The translations under genes and the position numbers were made by a program. Of a DNA stretch of 64,000 nt, positions 24,835 to 34,320 are shown piece by piece. The stretch comes from Streptomyces tropicalis. Lineage in GTDB: Bacteria; Actinomycetota; Actinomycetes; Streptomycetales; Streptomycetaceae. A model generated the notes under the pieces. It worked only from the letters and a program-made list of their open reading frames with translations. It did not search any database and was not told the origin of the DNA. The stretch's first letter is position 1. Every line of letters starts with the position of its first letter. The DNA is taken from contig NZ_JARJBB010000024.1 in the NCBI RefSeq assembly GCF_029269835.1, forward strand, positions 1 to 64,000. The letters are read 5' to 3'.

Positions 24835-27800
24835 CTAACGCTCCTGGTTGTAGGTGCTGTCAGGACCGAAGCCCTGGCCGTTCTTGTCACTTCCTGCACT
24901 GCGTCCCCGCTGGACACCGCGGCGCAGGTTGCTCAGCCTGCCCCGGACGTCCTCGGGGGCGCGGGAGACCTGGGGGCCGCCCTGCGGGGTCGTTTCCGCG
25001 GCACCCTCGACCAGATTGGCCTTGGGCACCCGCCTCGGCAGGCCGGAGGAGGTCACTCCGCCCGCCTTCGGCTTGCGGAGCTGCGAGGCCTGCTGCCAGC
25101 GGTCGTCGTTCGCCGAACGCCAGCCGTCGCCGTTGGACTCCGCCGGCTCGGCCGGGGCCTCCTGGCTCGCGGGCCGGGCACCGTCGGTGCCGCTCGCCGC
25201 CGATCCGCGACGGGGCAGCCCGGCGTCGGTCAGGCCGTGGGCGGCGGAGGGAGCCTTACCCGGACGGTCGAAGCCTACGCGCTCCGGCTCGGTCACGTCA
25301 GCGGCCTGCGCGGATTCCGCTTCCGGAGCGTACTGGTCCGGGTAGCCGTTGCGGTAGGCGTCCTGCTGCGGCCAGTCGTCCTGGTAGGCCTGCTCCTGGA
25401 AGCCGCCGTACGTCTCGGCCGGGGCGGGACGGCCCGCCGCGTGCTCGTCCTGCGCGGGCTCCGCATAGGAGGGTTCGGGGTAGCCGCCGCCCTGCGGGTA
25501 GCCGTTCGCCCGGGACGCGCCGCCGCCGGATGCGAAGAACTGGTCGTCGTACGACGTCCGGCCCGGCTCCGCGTAGCCCCGCTGCTCCTGCTCGCCGTAC
25601 GTCTGCTGCTGCGCGCCGTACGACGTCTGCGGGTCGTACCCGGCGCCCTGCTCGGGGTAGGCCGTCTGCCCGGTGTCGTAGGACGCGCGGCCGGCCGGCT
25701 CGTCGGCGTACGCGGGGATCTCGGAGGTCTCCGGGCCCGCCTGCGGGTCGTGGGACTGGGCCTCCAGCGCGGCCCGCCGCCCCTCGCGCATCAGCGACCG
25801 GCCGACGGGGTCCAGGTCACGGAGGTCGTCGGGGACCTCGGTGTAGCGGCTGTCGTCGAAGCCGAGCTCCGCGGCCGTGCGCAGCGGCGGCTGCTGGGTG
25901 AAGCTCTCGCCCTCGAACCGCTGCTCCGGGATGATCTGCGACACCGTGAACTCGTCGCGGTCCAGCGCCTGCTCGCCGCCACCGCCGTGGGTGATCGCGT
26001 CCGGCAGCATGACCAGCGAGGTCGTGCCGGCCTGCTCGCCGGAGGGGCGCAGCTGGACGCGGATGCCGTGCCGGTCGGCGAGGCGGCCGACCACGAACAG
26101 GCCCATGCGCTGGGAGATCGCCACGTCCACGGTGGGCGGGTTGGCGAGCTTGTGGTTGATGTCCGCGAAGTCCTCGGCGGTCAGGCCGATGCCCTTGTCG
26201 TGGATCTCGATCATGACCCGGCCGTCGGGCAGCCGGGTGGCGGTCACGCGGACCTTGGTCTGCGGGGAGGAGAACGTGGTGGCGTTCTCCAGCAGCTCGG
26301 CCAGCAGGTGCACGAGGTCGGTCACGGCGCGGCCGTGGATCTCGGCCTCGGGGACACCGGAGAGCTCGATGCGCTCGTACTGCTCCACCTCGGAGGAGGC
26401 GGCGCGCAGCACGTCGACCAGCGGGACCGGCTGGTCCCAGCGGCGGCCGGGCTCCTCGCCCGCGAGGACCAGGAGGTTCTCGCCGTTGCGGCGCATACGG
26501 GTGGCCAGGTGGTCCAGGCGGAAGAGGTTCTCCAGCTGGTCCGGGTCGGCCTCGTTGTTCTCCAGGTCGGTGATGAGGGTCAGCTGGCCCTCGATCAGCG
26601 ACTGGTTGCGGCGCGACAGGTTGGTGAAGATCGCGTTGATGTTGCCCCGCAGCAGGGCCTGCTCGGCGGCGAGCCGGACGGCCTCGCGGTGGACCTGGTC
26701 GAAGGCGCGGGCGACTTCGCCGATCTCGTCGGTCGAGGCGATCGGGATCGGTGCCACCCGGGTGTCGACCCGGCCCGGGTCGGTGCGCGAGAGCTGGTCG
26801 ACCAGCATCGGCAGGCGCTGCTCGGCGATGCCGAAGGCGGCGTTGCGCAGCTGGCGCATGGAGCGGCTCATCTGGCGGGCGACCAGCCCGGCCAGGACGA
26901 AGGCGGCGAGCAGGGCGACCAGGACGACCGCACCGGTGACGAACGTCGACTGCTGGGCGTCGTCGGCGATGCCGGCGGCCTCGTTCACCGCACGGTCCGA
27001 CATGGTCGACTCGATCTTGCGGTACGCGTCGAACCTGAGGGTGTTGGCAGCCCACCAGTTCTGCGGGGTGATGCCCTTCTGGGCCAGCACGGCGCGCTCG
27101 GCGCTGCTCGTGCCGTGCAGAGTGGCGAGCGCCGTGACCATCTTCTGCGGGTCGGACGGCGGCGGGATGTAGGTCGGGTCCTTCGCCCTGGCCTGCTGGG
27201 CCATCGCCATGCCGTCGGTCTGGACCTTCTTCATGGCCGCGGCGAGGTTGTCGGCGTCGGCCTGGGTGCCGCCGCCGAGGTACTCCTCGGAGGCGATGCC
27301 TTCCAGGTAGGCGTACGAGGCGAGGGCGGTGCGCTGGCTGGCCAGGTTCGGGACGTCGGGGCCCGGCTTGACCAGCAGGTGCATGCCGATCGAGCGCTCC
27401 AGCGACAGGGCCGCCTTGGTGAGCGAGATGGCGTAGACCGTACGGCCGTAGGAGGTGATGTTGCCGGTGCCCAGGCCGAGCTCGTTGGCGAACTCCATCA
27501 GGGGGTGGGCGACCTTGACGTAGCCCTCCTCCGTCTGCACGCCGGTCAGCTTGGAGCTGTAGGCGGCGGCACGCAGCTGCGCCAGCGTCGGTTCGACCTC
27601 GCGGAACAGCTTCAGCCGACGCTGCAGGCCGGGCGTCTGCGGCATGCTCTGCGCGGCCTGGTCGAAGTTCTGCGCGGCCTCGTCGGTCAGCTTGCGGACC
27701 TGGACCACGGTCGTGTCGTTCGCGCCCTTGCCCTGGAGGAGGGGAGCGGCGCTGACGTCGCGCTCGTTGTAGAGGGCGTTGGCGTAGCTCAGCGAGGCCT

Positions 27801-28083
27801 GCACCAGGCGTGCCGTGGACTCGGCGTCCTGGGCGGCCTGCCAGGTGTCGATCGAGCTCTTCACCTGGAAGCCGCCCATGATCAGGCCGACCAGCACGGG
27901 AATGAGCAGGATCGCGTTCAGTCGCGTCGGCACCCGCCAGTTGCGGGGGGAGAAACGCCCGCCGCTGGGAGCGGGGACGGCTGCCGGCTCCGAACCCGGC
28001 ACGGATGCGGGCGCCGCACCGCGCGGCGGCGGGGTGAAGTTGCCCCGGGCCGACGGCTCGGGGCCGTTCTTGCTTCGCCTCAC
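24835..28083 (-). CDS. cvnA2: Conservon sensor kinase-like protein CvnA (second conservon)
   Basis: A 1082-residue membrane protein. A Pro-rich start is followed by a membrane segment at about 53-72 (LNAILLIPVLVGLIMGG), an extracellular helical sensor of about 300 residues, a second segment near 380-400 and a HAMP-like linker. An H-box-like LDHLATRMRRNGENLLVLAG and an HATPase domain (AELLENATTFSSPQTKV, IEIHDKGIGLTAEDF) complete the kinase-like core. The last 380 residues are low-complexity Gln/Gly/Tyr/Pro. GTG at 28083 is preceded by GAGAGG with an 11-nt gap, a context shared with cvnA1. It heads the A-B-C-D operon. Confidence 0.92.
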   Translation of the reverse strand: MRRSKNGPEPSARGNFTPPPRGAAPASVPGSEPAAVPAPSGGRFSPRNWRVPTRLNAILLIPVLVGLIMGGFQVKSSIDTWQAAQDAESTARLVQASLSYANALYNERDVSAAPLLQGKGANDTTVVQVRKLTDEAAQNFDQAAQSMPQTPGLQRRLKLFREVEPTLAQLRAAAYSSKLTGVQTEEGYVKVAHPLMEFANELGLGTGNITSYGRTVYAISLTKAALSLERSIGMHLLVKPGPDVPNLASQRTALASYAYLEGIASEEYLGGGTQADADNLAAAMKKVQTDGMAMAQQARAKDPTYIPPPSDPQKMVTALATLHGTSSAERAVLAQKGITPQNWWAANTLRFDAYRKIESTMSDRAVNEAAGIADDAQQSTFVTGAVVLVALLAAFVLAGLVARQMSRSMRQLRNAAFGIAEQRLPMLVDQLSRTDPGRVDTRVAPIPIASTDEIGEVARAFDQVHREAVRLAAEQALLRGNINAIFTNLSRRNQSLIEGQLTLITDLENNEADPDQLENLFRLDHLATRMRRNGENLLVLAGEEPGRRWDQPVPLVDVLRAASSEVEQYERIELSGVPEAEIHGRAVTDLVHLLAELLENATTFSSPQTKVRVTATRLPDGRVMIEIHDKGIGLTAEDFADINHKLANPPTVDVAISQRMGLFVVGRLADRHGIRVQLRPSGEQAGTTSLVMLPDAITHGGGGEQALDRDEFTVSQIIPEQRFEGESFTQQPPLRTAAELGFDDSRYTEVPDDLRDLDPVGRSLMREGRRAALEAQSHDPQAGPETSEIPAYADEPAGRASYDTGQTAYPEQGAGYDPQTSYGAQQQTYGEQEQRGYAEPGRTSYDDQFFASGGGASRANGYPQGGGYPEPSYAEPAQDEHAAGRPAPAETYGGFQEQAYQDDWPQQDAYRNGYPDQYAPEAESAQAADVTEPERVGFDRPGKAPSAAHGLTDAGLPRRGSAASGTDGARPASQEAPAEPAESNGDGWRSANDDRWQQASQLRKPKAGGVTSSGLPRRVPKANLVEGAAETTPQGGPQVSRAPEDVRGRLSNLRRGVQRGRSAGSDKNGQGFGPDSTYNQER

Positions 28084-28481
28084 TCGACCAACAACCTCTC
28101 GGCGGCCGGCACCTACGTTGTGCCGCAGTGTCTCAGAGCCCAGTACGCCTCGACTGATGAGTACGTCTTTGACTATTGGGCAGTTCAGGCATTCCAGCAC
28201 GTCAGCCAGTGCACTTCCAAACAGTGGAAACCGCTGATTGCGCGCGATGTAAGTACCAGATAAATCGGTCATAAAGAGCGAGCCCCGCCAAAAGGCGGGG
28301 CGGTTGTGCGCACAGCGAGACCGGATGTGCGCGACGCGTGGCCATGCCACCGGATTCCTCTGCCGAAACGTTATGAACACCGGGGCCGACCGTGTCAAAG
28401 GACACAGCCGGCTCCGGTGTGACTACGGCAACTGCCGTATGGAACTTCCGACTTGGGTGGTACGTGAAACGAGTTCCGGTA
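28084..28481. other. Spacer between the two conservons
   Basis: This 398-bp stretch is lower in GC than its surroundings and holds the promoter region of the second conservon on the minus strand. It also holds a hairpin at 28282-28301 that can end the first conservon transcript. Open frames running through it lack a ribosome site and do not fit CvnA, so I do not call a gene. Confidence 0.5.
28282..28301 (-). terminator. Hairpin terminator downstream of cvnD1
   Basis: Perfect stem GCCCCGCC / GGCGGGGC with an AAAA (minus strand TTTT) loop, 180 bp past the cvnD1 stop. On the minus strand it is followed by a T-containing tract. Confidence 0.6.
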
Positions 28482-29057
28482 TTACCTCAGCCGTGCCATC
28501 AGGGCGTGCTCGACCAGCGTGATCAGCGCGGACTTGGCGTCCGCGCGGTGCCGCGCGTCGGTCGTGATGATCGGGGTGTCGGGGCCGATCTGCAGCGCCT
28601 CGCGGACCTCATCCGGGTTGTACGGCTGGTGTCCCTCGAAGCCGTTCAGCGCCACCACGAACGGCAGACCGCTGTTCTCGAAGTAGTCGACGGCCGGGAA
28701 GCAGTCCGCCAGCCGCCGGGTGTCCACCAGCACGATGGCGCCGATGGCGCCGCGTACGAGGTCGTCCCACATGAACCAGAAGCGGTCCTGGCCCGGGGTA
28801 CCGAAGAGGTACAGGATCAGGTCCTGGTCGAGCGTGATGCGGCCGAAGTCCATGGCGACCGTGGTGGTCGTCTTCCCCCCGGTGTGGGTGAGGTCGTCGA
28901 TGCCCGCGGACGCGGACGTCATGACGGCCTCCGTGCGCAGCGGGTTGATCTCCGAGACGGCGCCGACGAACGTGGTCTTGCCCACGCCGAAGCCGCCCGC
29001 CACCACGATCTTCGCGGAGGTGGTCGCCCGCCCTCCGTCAGAGCTTGCGAAGTCCAC
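28482..29057 (-). CDS. cvnD1: Conservon GTPase CvnD (first conservon)
   Basis: A 191-residue small GTPase, differing from CvnD2 only in the first dozen residues and at four other positions. P-loop GGFGVGKTTFVG and LFGTPGQDRFWFM are intact. GTG at 29057 overlaps cvnC1 by 20 bp. The near-identity of DNA with cvnD2, 5.3 kb away, contrasts with strong divergence of cvnA1/cvnA2 and suggests recent gene conversion. As its partners differ, the shared GTPase could respond to two different receptors. Confidence 0.93.
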   Translation of the reverse strand: MDFASSDGGRATTSAKIVVAGGFGVGKTTFVGAVSEINPLRTEAVMTSASAGIDDLTHTGGKTTTTVAMDFGRITLDQDLILYLFGTPGQDRFWFMWDDLVRGAIGAIVLVDTRRLADCFPAVDYFENSGLPFVVALNGFEGHQPYNPDEVREALQIGPDTPIITTDARHRADAKSALITLVEHALMARLR

Positions 29058-29436
29058 TGAGCACCCTTTCGAGCAGCGTCACGTCCGGTGCGCCGCCGTT
29101 GTTCTCGTCGCCGCCCGGCTGGTGGATGGCCACCAGGCCGGCCTCGGCCAGGTCCGCGACGAGGATCCTGGCCACGCCGAGGGGCATGGCCAGCAGCGCC
29201 GAGACCTCGGCGACCGACTTCACCTCACGGCACAGGTGGCAGATCCGCTGGTGCTCCGGGAGCAGTCCCATCAGCGCTGCCGGGTCGGCCGTGGTGCTGA
29301 TCAGCGCCTCGATGGCGAGCTGATAGCGCGGCCGGGTCCGGCCGCCGGTCATCGCGTACGGACGTACCAGCGGCTGGTCGCCCTCGTCCCCGTACGGCTC
29401 TGCGTACGGATCATGAGAGGCGGTGGGCGGGGTCAT
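29038..29436 (-). CDS. cvnC1: Conservon protein CvnC (DUF742), short form
   Basis: A 132-residue DUF742 protein without the long Pro-rich arm of CvnC2. It shows LVRPYAMTGGRTRPRYQLAI, CHLCREVKSVAEVSALLAMP, LGVARILVADLAEAGLVAIH and TLLERVLSGLRKL. ATG at 29436 has GGAGG four bases upstream. It overlaps cvnD1 by 20 bp; the overlap sequence is the same as in the second conservon. Confidence 0.9.
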   Translation of the reverse strand: MTPPTASHDPYAEPYGDEGDQPLVRPYAMTGGRTRPRYQLAIEALISTTADPAALMGLLPEHQRICHLCREVKSVAEVSALLAMPLGVARILVADLAEAGLVAIHQPGGDENNGGAPDVTLLERVLSGLRKL

Positions 29437-29547
29437 GAATCCTCCGGGCGGGACAGCAAGTCGGTCAGTCAAGCCGTCTGAAGGGGCCGGTGGGGGGATT
29501 GTGGCGGCCGGACGGTGATTTGGTGAGGCGGGTGGTGCCGGGGCCGG

Positions 29548-29961
29548 TCAGTGGAGCAGACTGCCCTGTAGTTCGGCGCGCAGGTCCGGCGTGAGTACCG
29601 CCCCCGCACGGTCGACGAGCAGTGCCATCTCGTAGCCGACCAGGCCGATGTCGCACTCGGGATGAGCGAGCACCGCCAGGGACGAGCCGTCCGAGACGGA
29701 CATCAGGAAGAGAAACCCGCGCTCCATCTCGACGACGGTCTGTGCCACGCTGCCGCCCTCGAAGATCCGCGAGGCGCCGGCCGTCAGCGACGTCAGACCC
29801 GACGCGACGGCCGCGAGCTGATCCGCGCGGTCGCGCGGGAACCCTTCGGACATCGCCAGAAGGAGTCCGTCCGCGGACACCACGACGGTGTGGGACACCC
29901 CCGGGGTGTTGTCCACGAAATTGGTGATCAACCAGTTGAGGTTCTGTGCCGCCTGGCTCAT
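29548..29961 (-). CDS. cvnB1: Conservon protein CvnB (roadblock/LC7)
   Basis: A 137-residue roadblock/LC7 protein almost identical to CvnB2: differences are few (for example VAQT for VNQT, and ECDIGLVG for EADIGLIG). ATG at 29961 lies 9 bp after the cvnA1 stop. It probably sets the nucleotide state or location of the GTPase. Confidence 0.92.
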   Translation of the reverse strand: MSQAAQNLNWLITNFVDNTPGVSHTVVVSADGLLLAMSEGFPRDRADQLAAVASGLTSLTAGASRIFEGGSVAQTVVEMERGFLFLMSVSDGSSLAVLAHPECDIGLVGYEMALLVDRAGAVLTPDLRAELQGSLLH

Positions 29962-29970
29962 CGGGCTCAA

Positions 29971-32900
29971 CTAACGCTCCTGCTGGTGAGTGGGGAAGCT
30001 GCCCGTCTGGCCGGCGTTGGCCTGACGACCCTGAGCGATACCCCGACGGAGATTGGTCAGCCGCCCGCGCACGTCGTCGGGCGCACGCGAGACCTGCGGA
30101 CCGCTCTGGTTCTGCTGCTGCTGAGCCGTGCCCGGGACGAGGTTCGCCCGGGGCACCCGGCGCGGCAGGCCGGAGGTGGTGATGCCGCCCGCGGCCGGCT
30201 GCCGCACGCGCTCCGCCTGCCGCACGAGGTCGTCGTTCGGCGAGGTGCGCCAGGAAGCCGGAGCGGAACGCTGAGCCGGGGGAGCCGGTGCGGCCTGGGG
30301 CTGCTGGGGCTGCTGCCGGGCCGGAGCCGGTGCCCCGCCCTGCTGCTGCCGGTCGGCGCCGTGGAACCAGTTCGTCTCCAGCGTGTCGTACAGCGGCGTG
30401 CGCCCGTCACCGGGACCCGGGGCCGGCGGAAGGGCCTCGGGCTCCTGGCGCGCGGGACGCTGCTGCGCGGGCTGCTGGGGCTGCGCGGGCTGCGGCGCCG
30501 GAGGGCGCGGCGCGCCGAAGTCCCCGCCCGGGGCACCGGACCGGGGCCGCTCGAAACCGCCGGGTGCCTGAGCGTCCTGGCGGCCCGGCAGGGCGTGCCG
30601 GCCCGTCGAGCCGTTGTCGTAGCCCTGCGGTGCCGGGAACTGGCCGGTGGAGCCGTTGTCGTAGCCCTGCGGCGCGGGGAACTGGCCGGTGGAGCCGTTG
30701 TCGTAGGACTGCGGACGCGCGAACTGGCCCGGAGCCGACGGGGCGTTCTGCGCCGCGCCGGGACCGAAGACGTCCGAGCGGACGAAGTTGCCGGTGCCCT
30801 GTCCGGAGTCCGCGCCGGGAGCCGGGTACGCCCCGCCCTGGTCCGGACGCGGGAACTCGGACGCGGAGCCCGGGCCCTGGCGGTCGCCGGAGCGCGGCAG
30901 CGCGGGCATCTCCGCTGTCGCCCCCGGGCCCTGCCGGTCGTCCGGCCGCGGCCGGCGCGAGGGCTGCGCCTGGTCCCGCTCGTCGTGGCCGCGCGGGGCG
31001 TCCAGCGCGTCCCGGCCGGAGGCGTCCCCGCCCCAGCCCGACGGCGCGTTGCCGCCCGGCAGCTCGGCGCGCGGACCGCCGCGCGGCGGCAGCTGCGGCT
31101 GCCGGCCCGGCTCGCCGCCGCCCGCCCGCTGCGGGGGCACCGCGCCGCGGCCGCCGCCGAAGGCGTCCTGGCGCTGCTGCCCCTCGCCGAAGTTCTGGGA
31201 ACCGCCGGTGCCCGCGGACTGCAGGCCCTGCGGCGCGGCCGGTGCCGGGCCGCCGAAGCCGGCGCCCGCCGGGGCCGGCCGGCCCTGCGGCGACTGCCCG
31301 GGGCCCTGCGGACCGCGCGGGCCCTGGCCCTGGCCGCCGGGACCGCCCTGGCCACCCGGGCGGCCGCCCGTGCCGGGCAGTGCGGCCCGCGGACCCTGGC
31401 CCGCACCGACCTGCCCGCGCGGACCCGATCCTCCGCGGCCGACGGCGCCCCCGGGGGCACCCGCCCCGGACGGGCCGTTCTGGCGGCGCGCCGCCGCGAC
31501 GCCGGCCGCCGCCTGCGCGGCCGCCGGACCACCGCCGGACGGGCCGCCGGACTTGCCCGGAGCGGGCTTCTTGCCGCCCTGGGCGACGTCCACGGGCAGC
31601 ATGACGAGCGCCGTGGTGCCGCCCGAGTCGGACGGACGGAGCTGGATGCGGATGCCGTGGCGCTGCGACAGACGGCCGACCACGAACAGACCCATGCGGC
31701 GGGACACCGAGACGTCCACCGTGGGCGGGGAGGCGAGCCGCTCGTTGATCGCGGCGAGGTCCTCGGGGGAGAGGCCGATGCCGGTGTCGTGGATCTCGAT
31801 CAGCACCCGGCCGTCGGGCAGGGCGTGACCGGTGACCTTGACCTTGGTCTGCGGCGACGAGAAGGAGGTCGCGTTCTCGAGCAGCTCGGCGAGGAGGTGC
31901 ACGAGGTCGTTGACGACGCGGCCGGCGACCTCGGTGGTCGGCACGGCGGCGAGTTCGATGCGCTCGTACTGCTCCACCTCGGACGCGGCGGCGCGGAGCA
32001 CGTCGACCAGCGGGACCGGGCGGGTCCAGCGGCGGCCGGGCTCCTCACCGGCGAGGACGAGGAGGTTCTCGCCGTTACGGCGCATGCGGGTCGCGAGGTG
32101 GTCGAGCTTGAACAGCGACGACAGCTGGTCCGGGTCCGCCTCGCGGGACTCCAGCTCGGAGATCAGCGACAGCTGGCGCTGGATGAGGCCCTGGGAGCGG
32201 CGCGAGAGGTTGGTGAACATCGCGTTGACGTTGCCCCGCAGCAGGGCCTGCTCGGCGGCGAGGCGGACCGCCTCGCGGTGCACGTCGTCGAAGGCCGCGG
32301 CCACCTGGCCGATCTCGTCCCGGGAGTGGACACCGACCGACTCCACGGACGTGTCGACGTCCTGCGGGTCGGACTCCGACAGCTGCTTGACCAGCTCGGG
32401 CAGACGGTCCTGGGCGACCTTGGTGGCGGTCTCCTGCAGGCGGCGCAGCGAGCGGATCATGGAGCGGGCCACGACGAAGGCGCCGACCAGCGACACACCG
32501 AGGACGAGCAGGATCAGCGCACCGGAGATGATCGCGTCGCGCTCGGTGGCGCTGCGCAGCTCGCGGGCCTTCTGCTCCATGTCCTCGAGCAGCGTGTGCT
32601 CGATCTTCTTCATCTGCTCGATCTTGGTCGAGCTGTCGTCCACCCAGTCGCGGTACGAGCGCTTCTGCAGGCCGTCGATGCCGTCCGGCGAACCGAGGGC
32701 GCGGCGCGCGTAGATGTCCGCGGCCTCGATCGTCGGGTTGCCCTCGTCGATCGGCTTGACGAGCTCCTCGGAGCCGGCGCCGTAGATGTTGCGGAAGCTG
32801 CTGAGCTCGGACTTCTGGCTCTCCAGGGCCGACTCGGCGAACAGCCGGTCGTTCTCCGAGAGGGAGCCCGAGGTGGTGTTGGTCGACGGCAGGGCCGACG

Positions 32901-33702
32901 CGATCACCGCACGCTGGATGGAGGCGTACTCCTTGGCGGAGGAGAAGGCCGACAGGGCGCGGGTGCGCTGGATCATCTCCGGGTTGCTGGTCGCCTCGGC
33001 CATGTCCTGGGAGAGGCTGAGCAGTTCGGTGATGAGGCGGTGGTAGGCCTCGACCGTCCGGGTGGAGTTGTCCTTGGACTTGTAGGCGTCCTGGCGGATC
33101 GAGCTGAGGCTGTTGAGCTCGCTGGCCAGGCCGACGAGGCTGTCGCGGACACCGAGCAGGTTGCCGTTCTTGCTCGCCGAGTCGATCTCCTCGGAGGCGT
33201 TGAGGAAGTTCTCCTTGGCGCGGTCGGTCTTCTCCCGGTATCCCTTGACCGTGTAGTCGCTGGCCGGCAGGCCGTGGGCCAGCGGGCCGGCGGACTGGTC
33301 GCGCTCCTCCTGGAGCGCCGCGGCCAGCTCGGTGGCCTGCTTGGTCATCTCGGTCAGCAGCTTCATGTTGTCGAGCTGCTGGATGTCGTCCATGGACGAG
33401 CTGATGCGCAGCGCGCCCAGCGAGGTCGCCGCGACCACGGGGAGCGCGAGCAGCGACACGAGGCGGGTGGAGATGCGCCAGTTGCGCAGGGAGACGCGCG
33501 AACCCGGGCCCTCGGGGACCTGGTTCCTGGGGGCCACGGCGGCCGGAGCGGGGGTTCCGGACGCGCCGGGGCGCCCTCCGCCGTCGCCGGACGGGGCCGG
33601 GCCCGGGCTCTGGGCGCGCTGGGGCGAGGAACCGCGGTCGGTCCCGCCGTGCGGCTCCGGCTCCGCCGAAGCGCTGCCATCCCTCTTGAAACGTCCCTGC
33701 AC
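29971..33702 (-). CDS. cvnA1: Conservon sensor kinase-like protein CvnA (first conservon)
   Basis: A 1243-residue membrane protein. A short cytoplasmic start is followed by a membrane helix at about 80-100, an extracellular coiled-helix sensor to about 390, a second helix (IISGALILLVLGVSLVGAFV) and a HAMP-like part. Then come the H-box-like KLDHLATRMRRNGENLLVLA and an HATPase (AELLENATSFSSPQTKV, IEIHDTGIGLSPEDL). Residues from about 700 are a very long Gly/Pro/Gln-rich tail containing a threefold 14-residue repeat near 995-1035. GTG at 33702 has AGAGG 11 nt upstream, as in cvnA2. In S. coelicolor cvn1 affects development and antibiotic production; that is family knowledge. Confidence 0.92.
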   Translation of the reverse strand: MQGRFKRDGSASAEPEPHGGTDRGSSPQRAQSPGPAPSGDGGGRPGASGTPAPAAVAPRNQVPEGPGSRVSLRNWRISTRLVSLLALPVVAATSLGALRISSSMDDIQQLDNMKLLTEMTKQATELAAALQEERDQSAGPLAHGLPASDYTVKGYREKTDRAKENFLNASEEIDSASKNGNLLGVRDSLVGLASELNSLSSIRQDAYKSKDNSTRTVEAYHRLITELLSLSQDMAEATSNPEMIQRTRALSAFSSAKEYASIQRAVIASALPSTNTTSGSLSENDRLFAESALESQKSELSSFRNIYGAGSEELVKPIDEGNPTIEAADIYARRALGSPDGIDGLQKRSYRDWVDDSSTKIEQMKKIEHTLLEDMEQKARELRSATERDAIISGALILLVLGVSLVGAFVVARSMIRSLRRLQETATKVAQDRLPELVKQLSESDPQDVDTSVESVGVHSRDEIGQVAAAFDDVHREAVRLAAEQALLRGNVNAMFTNLSRRSQGLIQRQLSLISELESREADPDQLSSLFKLDHLATRMRRNGENLLVLAGEEPGRRWTRPVPLVDVLRAAASEVEQYERIELAAVPTTEVAGRVVNDLVHLLAELLENATSFSSPQTKVKVTGHALPDGRVLIEIHDTGIGLSPEDLAAINERLASPPTVDVSVSRRMGLFVVGRLSQRHGIRIQLRPSDSGGTTALVMLPVDVAQGGKKPAPGKSGGPSGGGPAAAQAAAGVAAARRQNGPSGAGAPGGAVGRGGSGPRGQVGAGQGPRAALPGTGGRPGGQGGPGGQGQGPRGPQGPGQSPQGRPAPAGAGFGGPAPAAPQGLQSAGTGGSQNFGEGQQRQDAFGGGRGAVPPQRAGGGEPGRQPQLPPRGGPRAELPGGNAPSGWGGDASGRDALDAPRGHDERDQAQPSRRPRPDDRQGPGATAEMPALPRSGDRQGPGSASEFPRPDQGGAYPAPGADSGQGTGNFVRSDVFGPGAAQNAPSAPGQFARPQSYDNGSTGQFPAPQGYDNGSTGQFPAPQGYDNGSTGRHALPGRQDAQAPGGFERPRSGAPGGDFGAPRPPAPQPAQPQQPAQQRPARQEPEALPPAPGPGDGRTPLYDTLETNWFHGADRQQQGGAPAPARQQPQQPQAAPAPPAQRSAPASWRTSPNDDLVRQAERVRQPAAGGITTSGLPRRVPRANLVPGTAQQQQNQSGPQVSRAPDDVRGRLTNLRRGIAQGRQANAGQTGSFPTHQQER
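30600..30716 (-). repeat. Threefold 42-bp in-frame repeat in cvnA1
   Basis: Three tandem copies encode the unit YDNGSTGQFPAPQG, the last copy ending in RHALPG. They lie in the low-complexity tail of CvnA1. Copies differ at a few bases, so the array could change copy number between strains. Confidence 0.8.
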
Positions 33703-34320
33703 TAGCGTCGCAACCTCTGGACCAGGCGCCCCTCCGGGTGAACGGAGGGACGGTGTCGGCGTTGTGGGGAGGCGCCCTGAATACGCCCCCCTGGGTGGTC
33801 GTGAGTGACCCGGCGCTGGTTCCCCCTTCTCGCCGCCACTCGGCGCTGCGTTGCGCCCCCTGCGCGCCGGCTCGATCCCGCGGCGGTCCGTGGCATTCCA
33901 GCACAGTGCCGGATCTCCAACAAGGTTCACGGACCGAGCTGTGACCTGTGTGACAGCGCGTGAGGGAAGCGTTACGAGACGTGGAAAGTGATCTCCCCCA
34001 TAACGGTCGAATCGCGACGATCCGGCGAGCGGTGGAACGTGTCCCAGTCGCCATGATCAGGAGCGGAATGGTGCCTTCAGATGGCTAATGTCCGTTTCGC
34101 CGTGATGACGCAGCCGTCGGAATTGACGGGTTTGTCGGCCAAGTCGTGAGCAAACTCACATGCGGGCGACGGGTCCTTCGACGCCCCCGCGGGGAATTGC
34201 ATGTTTAGCCTGACGCTTTACAGAGATGGCAAATCCGACAAGCCGCGTCCGCGAGGGGGTCGAGCACGACCCTCCCGGCGCCCGCACACGACAGGGTCCT
34301 CCACAGCCGTGAAGACGACG
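33703..34320. other. Long spacer upstream of cvnA1
   Basis: About 600 bp, with lower GC between 33940 and 34200. It should hold the minus-strand conservon promoter and the plus-strand promoter of the small gene at 34321. A short palindrome GTGAGCAAACTCAC lies at 34146-34159 and TTGACG, a possible -35, lies at 34117-34122. No confident gene is seen. Confidence 0.4.

Noticed and set aside
24415..28263. Very long plus-strand open frame opposite cvnA2 and cvnB2
   Set aside because: Antisense shadow of high third-position GC; its translation is Val/Leu/Gly/Arg-rich with no domain and no ribosome site.
28084..28398. Upstream extension of cvnA2 to the ATG at 28398
   Set aside because: The extra 105 residues have no match to the CvnA1 start, contain atypical codons and cover the presumed promoter; GTG 28083 has the ribosome site.
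34201..34320. Extension of the small NPRRT protein to the ATG at 34201
   Set aside because: The extra 40 residues are Arg/Pro-rich with no ribosome site and look like spacer.
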